Source of the DNA: Datisca glomerata | Lineage: Eukaryota > Streptophyta > Magnoliopsida > Cucurbitales > Datiscaceae | NCBI GenBank assembly: GCA_003255025.1 | Contig: QANY01002872.1 | Span: 182,711-246,710 of the forward strand | Direction of reading: 5' to 3' | DNA length: 64,000 nucleotides | Part shown: positions 58,917 through 64,000 of the stretch, piece by piece | How the letters are laid out: each line of letters opens with the position of its first letter | How positions within the stretch are numbered: the first letter of the stretch is position 1 | Position numbers and translations under genes: made by a program | Notes under the pieces: generated by a model | Databases searched by the model: none | What the model was told of the DNA's origin: nothing | Seen by the model: only the letters and a program-made list of their open reading frames with translations

Positions 58917-61096
58917 TGTAACACTCTGAAGCCCGACTGTGATTATTTTGATAATTTACTTAATGTCGTGGAAGTTATATAAAATTTGTTCTCTTAAAAT
59001 TAATTCATGATTTGCGGTATTTAATGAAACAATAAATTTATTAGAGAAAAACTCAACACACGTTTCTAAAATTTAAGATCAGTAATTCATAGAAAAACCT
59101 CATTAAGCTTAAATAATATTTTGAAGATCTTTCATAAATAAAAAATTAAAATCAACTTTAAAAAAACAAGTTACTCAACTAATTAACAAAACCTAATTTC
59201 TTATCACATGCCAAAACGTCTAATCAGACCATTCACATTCATCATCATTAGTCCCATCGTCTGAAAAAAATAATAAAAAATGAGGTGAGTATGAAAAATA
59301 TACTCAATAAGTAAAATTTTGCACATATATAGCAAACATAAGCACATCCATTTAAAACATTAACGTTAAGTATTGTGCTTGACATATATTTTTATATATC
59401 ATTTTTACATTATTTCCTTTGCGCTTGACATTTTTCATTACATTCCTTCTATGCAAACTTTTAGTCACATTCTTTTCTTTATTTTAGACATCTTTACGTT
59501 TTACATTGCATTTATTTTTTTACATTATTCACGAGCTCAGTTGTGTAATATTTAGTCAATCCGATGCAATGGGCCATTATTACGGAAATTCATTCGACTA
59601 CTGGATCCTTAGTAGTATCAATGAACAAGCCAAACAATCATTCATTAACATTCACATTAATTATTAAATATTGTCGGGTTCGTCGATCCCCCAACGTCCC
59701 ATTTCTCACTCACCCCTTTCATGACATAAACATACACCTTGTCTTTTAAATATTTATTCATTTATTTATTATTTCATTTTACAAACTTTAACGTGTAAGT
59801 GTATACATATTCTCATTCAGACCATGGTGAATATATATATATAACACATCATGGTCTACACAATAATATACAATCAATAATTCAATCACAATTAAATCAG
59901 GATATGGCTAAAATTCACTTACAAAGAAACAAATAAAAACACTATGACATAGAATCACCTATAATAACTTTTCAGAGTATGACAATCATTTAAATATGTA
60001 TAAAATTCTACTTACCTTGAATCCAAAGTAGTTTAAATAATCAACTCGAAAAATCTTAATTTTTGAAAGGTCCAATTAATGTAATAGATTCCAACTTGGA
60101 ATCGTTTTGCTTCAACACCTATGTAATATCCAAACGTAACAATATTTATTATTTAAATTTCTTTGGGCAGATTAGAAATTTTGAGATCTTAGGAACATTT
60201 CGCTCACTTACCCATACGATACACAACCTGAACACAATAAGTACACATGCCTAGATGGTGAGGAGAGGAGTCCAAAACTGACATTCGTTTTGAATGAGTA
60301 CATCAGAGATATCTTGATCTGAACTCTAAAGTTTATGATAATATTTAATTATTTCAATATTCAAATGGATGAACTAAGGCTAGACGTAAGGTGGAAGTGG
60401 AAGAGGGTGATGAGAGAAGTCGGCTAATGGCGGTGGCCGGTCAGAAAATTCACCAGACGGCAGAAATGTCACCAACTAAAATTTTATTCCTTTACTGCAG
60501 CTTCATCGGTGCTCTGATAGTTGTGAAATCAGTCTTGATAGAAAGATGGCGATGAGAGATTTTCATTGATACCAAGATTGTCATGATTAGACCACCGGAG
60601 AGAAAAATATGACCTGTTAAAGTTTTCGAAAACTATCTCCCTCTCTCTCTTCCTTCTTTTCTCTTTCTCTCTCCTCTCTCAAAACCTAATCGGCGCCTCT
60701 CTCCTTTTTTTTTAACTAAGATATCTTTTATACTAAATTTATAATATTACTCTATTTTGTAACATCTTTGATATGATATATCTTTTTCATCTTAGCTTTT
60801 ATTGAAAAATCAAAAGTATTGTTAAATTCATCTCTTCGAGCTGTTCGATTTGAGTATAAAATTGTATATAAAAATATTACATTCATATCAGCCTTTGAGA
60901 ATATCATAGACATTTATTTATTTATAGACAATAAAAATAGATCTTTCACATTAATTTATACTCATCTGATAACAACATAAAATGCAATCCAATAAGAAAC
61001 TCCCAGGTATTCCCAAAATGATAGGGTAATTATTAAATTTCACTAAAATCTTACTCATTAAATTTAATACGGTTAATAAATATTCGGGATATTACA
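58917..61096 (-). mobile_element. Ty3/gypsy 3' LTR on minus strand (2.18 kb)
   Basis: It begins TGTAACACTCTGAAGCCC at 58917 and ends CGGGATATTACA at 61096. The minus strand reads TGTAATATCCCG...GTTACA, the usual gypsy LTR edges. Immediately right is the reverse complement of a gypsy polypurine tract plus GACGAAATTT (61097-61130), so the internal region lies to the right and this is the 3' LTR. A CT-rich block is at about 60640-60705. The 5-bp target duplication cannot be tested without the other end. Confidence 0.75.
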
Positions 61097-61130
61097 TTCC
61101 TCTCTCCTTAAAAAATTTCGTCCCCAAAAT
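61097..61130 (-). other. gypsy polypurine tract and tail
   Basis: The minus strand reads GACGAAATTTTTTAAGGAGAG then GAA before the LTR. This is the conserved end of chromoviral gypsy polyproteins followed by the plus-strand primer. No clear coding beyond it. Confidence 0.75.
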
Positions 61131-63410
61131 TTACCAATTGTCAATTTGAAAGAAAATTCATAACATTATCAATTTCAAAGGTTATTTCTTTCATGCCATG
61201 AAACTACCATTGTACCTGACAAGAAACAAGTGGGCGAACTTGTTCATCTATCCACTATGACCAATATACTTGACTTTATGCCACCAACTTAGTCTATTTC
61301 TTTTATATCCATCACTACCTGCTATCAACATGATCTTGATACATTTTGGTGCTCCAATCTTTCTTTACCATTTAAATTTGTCAACTGTGTCAATACACTT
61401 CAATGAAATGTGCATCACACGTGGCATAACCTCGACACCTTTTTATCTTAAGGCATCACAGTCAAAAACCAAGTTTATCAACCAAAATTTTATGAGATCT
61501 AATATCCTTTGTATACAATTGTAGATCACTAAACATGTATCAACATGCTTTCATACTAGAATTATCCATACCATGCATCCCAATAAACTCAACTCAGCCA
61601 ACTTGGTCGAACTTCATTTTTGCTACATAAAAAAGTACTTACAACTTTGCTAATTTATCCATCATTAGATGTGAAAAGTCTATGCATACTCAACGATCAA
61701 GGCCAATAGATCTTTCATATATATACTCATGGAATAACCTCCAAACTATCATTCACCAATTATATTGTAACTTAACCACTAGTCAACTTGGTCTTCTAAA
61801 TCATCCAATTACTTCTAGCTCTTAAATGTTTAAAGTTTAAATTCTAACTTAATCACAGTCCTACCAGATTTCAACTTACAGTTAACCAACAAATGGATTA
61901 AGCCACAACCTTAAGTACATTCACATGATAACCTCCCTCCCTAAAATGAGTAACCATAAATCACGTTGTAATCCTATTACAATGATTATAGGGACTTACA
62001 TACACCAGCCTAACAACCTTATGATTCCATATGGAATGGTTCTGAGAAAATTTCACTTTCGAATTTAACACATACAAAGGAAAAACATTCATGATACTCA
62101 ATTATAGTAGGTTGCAATCTCTATTGACCATACAATTTATATTAATCCATCATCATTACACATCATTCAAAATTCTTTGAATGATATTACCACCCATTAC
62201 AGAATCTTATCCATGATACTTACTGCATATCCTGAATAGTTTCAAATGTTAAACCAATAATAATTACAACCATTCACATTTTTTTCAACACAATACACAC
62301 ATACTTGGATATATAGTATATCCTAATCATACTTCCTCGTAGTTGTATCATCAATCGTACAGCATAAGTAATCATCATGTATAAATACCGGTAGGTCTCT
62401 TTATCTGTAAAATTATACAATGTGTATTGCAATATGAGCCACCAACATGATAATCTCGACTACCAATCAGTGATTTAACTACTCAGTTAGAGGCCTAACA
62501 TATCATTTTTTGATAAACAACCTAAAAAATTTTAGTTATAGTCCAATACCAGTCAAAGGAAGTGCATTCATATGTATCAATATCAGCATGAACCTTGTAG
62601 GATTTTTATTTTTGAATTTAAATCTTGCATATGTCAAATGCAACCTAACCATTCAATTTATCTGCACCAACAATATCCAATACCATACAAATGAACTTAA
62701 ATTAAAAGATTTGACACTTGGGTGGTGACATTCACAATCTAATTAAACCAGTAGAATGATAATCCATAAAATCTGCATCAACTAGAAAATCAACGAACTA
62801 GAACCTTTGAATTGTGAACCCCTTGTTAAACTTAATCAAATAGTATTCCAACTATAAAATCAAACTTTTATACTAACATGTAGTGCACGTCCTAAAATTA
62901 ACATCCAATAAATACTATTAACTTGTCCCACATAGCTAATATTTCTTTACAAAATCAACACTTGGGTGAATCTAATGTTCATCATAAATTCCAGAGTAAG
63001 GTCACATAACATTGACGAGAACGACGATGTCTTACTCATGAATATAACCAAATATTCAACTTTACCAATTAGCTGAACATAAATAGAATATTTTTTCTCA
63101 AATGTCAGTTTCTAATTCTTGTTAATAGTATCATTCTAACTTTGAAAAGTTAGGTCTCAAATATAGTAATCGTCACACAATTTATTCAAAACAACAACAA
63201 AATCCCCTATCACTTAGCTTATCTTCTCTAGCCTCAAGAACCTTCTTATAAATCAGCTTCCTCCTCCTATTAAAACAAGGATAAGAATTTTATGCGTCTC
63301 ATAATAACAAACATTTCCAAAAAATTTGTCATGTTTTCCTCCCATGATATGCAACTACAAAATCTTATATATATATATATATTAAGTAAATTCTCTTTGA
63401 CTTAACTTAA
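61131..63410. other. AT-rich decayed stretch, probably gypsy internal DNA
   Basis: No domain could be confidently read on either strand. A weak match to the integrase phrase LVIVDR occurs on the minus strand near 61240. The position right of the polypurine tract makes degraded gypsy pol the simplest explanation. Short frames at 61270-61524 and 62510-62728 are without motif. Confidence 0.4.
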
Positions 63411-63415
63411 GTTGT

Positions 63416-64000
63416 CAATCCCCCACTTTCTTCTTCTTCTTCTTCATTTCTTCTTCTCCTTCTTCTTCACCTTCTTCTTCACCTTCTTCTTCTCCTTCTC
63501 TTTCACCTTCTTCTTCTCCTTCTCCTTCACCTTCTTCTTCGTCTTCTTCTTCTCTTTCTTCTTCTCCTTCTTCTTCTCATTCTTCTTCTTCTCCTTCTCC
63601 TTCACCTTCTTCTTCATCTTTTTCTTCTCCTTCTTCTTCTTCTCCTTCTTCTTATTCTCTTTCACCTTCTTCTTCTCCTTCACCTTCTTCTTCGTCTTCT
63701 TCTTCTCTTTCTTCTTCTCCTTCTTCTTCTCCTTCTTCTTCTTCTCCTTCTCCTTCACCTTCTTCTTCATCTTTTTCTTCTCCTTTTTCTTCTCCTTCTT
63801 CTTCTTCTCCTTCTTCTGATTCTTCTTCTCCTTCTCCTTCTCCTCCTCCTTCTTCTCCTTCTCCTTCTCCTCCTCCTCCTCCTTCTTCTCCTTCTTCTCC
63901 TCCTCCTCCTTCTTCTCATTCTTCTTCTTCTCCTCCTTCTTCTCCTTCTTCTCCTTCTTCTTCTTCTCCTCCTCCTCCTCCTCCTCCTCCTCCTCCTCCT
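63416..64000. repeat. CTT/CTC trinucleotide tract, at least 585 bp, runs off the window
   Basis: An almost pure pyrimidine strand made of TTC, TCC, TTT and (to the right) CTC units. Block repeats are visible (cttcaccttcttcttcgtct-like units). The last 30 bases are (CTC)n. The Phe/Ser and Lys/Glu open frames in it are artefacts of the repeat. Confidence 0.97.

Noticed and set aside
63412..63819. 135-residue Phe/Ser frame and the complementary Lys/Glu frame
   Set aside because: Artefacts of the CTT/CTC microsatellite.

Overview
This is a piece of plant nuclear genome, almost certainly from an angiosperm. Host genes carry GT-AG introns, the DNA is AT-rich, and LTR retrotransposons (Ty1/copia and Ty3/gypsy) and CACTA-type DNA transposons dominate. 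The species cannot be named from the sequence alone. Only one host gene looks intact: a five-exon + strand gene at 2925-5829 encoding a 240-residue basic coiled-coil protein resembling CCDC137. Everything else recognisable is transposon, tandem repeat, or a broken fragment of a host gene carried inside a transposon.

Left part (1-19 kb). A copia reverse-transcriptase scrap lies at 1-350, then AT-rich DNA, then the intact gene. From about 8.7 to 17.05 kb there are three CACTA-type 3' termini (ending at 8748, 13331 and 17051). Between them are isolated, unrelated host-gene exons: a coiled-coil protein (minus strand), a GDT1-like membrane protein, a TLC-domain protein and a proline-rich C-terminus. 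This looks like one or more gene-capturing (Pack-type) CACTA elements whose left ends I could not find.

Middle part (18.8-40.4 kb). A decayed Ty3/gypsy element on the + strand runs from a partial 5' LTR (about 18775-19808 plus 30579-31025) through gag, protease, RT/RNase H, integrase and chromodomain-like remains to a 3' LTR starting at 38836. Two later insertions split it. The first is a 10.8-kb CACTA element (19809-30578) carrying the 3' exons of an IREH1/IRE-type AGC kinase, with a fairly young copia element (22146-27054, exact 5-bp target duplication) inside one kinase intron. The second is a 3.5-kb gypsy solo LTR (34058-37569, exact 5-bp target duplication) containing a 107-108 bp minisatellite. 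The gypsy 3' LTR runs into an approximately 820-bp ACN triplet array.

Right part (42.8-58.7 kb). An old minus-strand copia (outer) is split by a second minus-strand copia (inner, LTR about 200 bp, target site CATAG). The inner copia is itself split at its integrase by a 7.5-kb CACTA-like element (45132-52643, target duplication ATA). That CACTA-like element carries exon-intron fragments of exportin-7, fragments of ribosomal protein eL32, and a copy of a copia gag-protease segment. The outer copia gag is also split by a second CACTA-like end (58180) associated with two exons of an FG-GAP-type protein. The last part (58917-64000) is a minus-strand gypsy LTR, featureless AT-rich DNA, and a long CTT/CTC triplet tract that runs off the end of the window.

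The main biological story is repeated host-gene capture by CACTA elements, nested four deep, with junctions sharp enough to order the insertions. I found no CRISPR array, rRNA or tRNA gene, or bacterial-type system.
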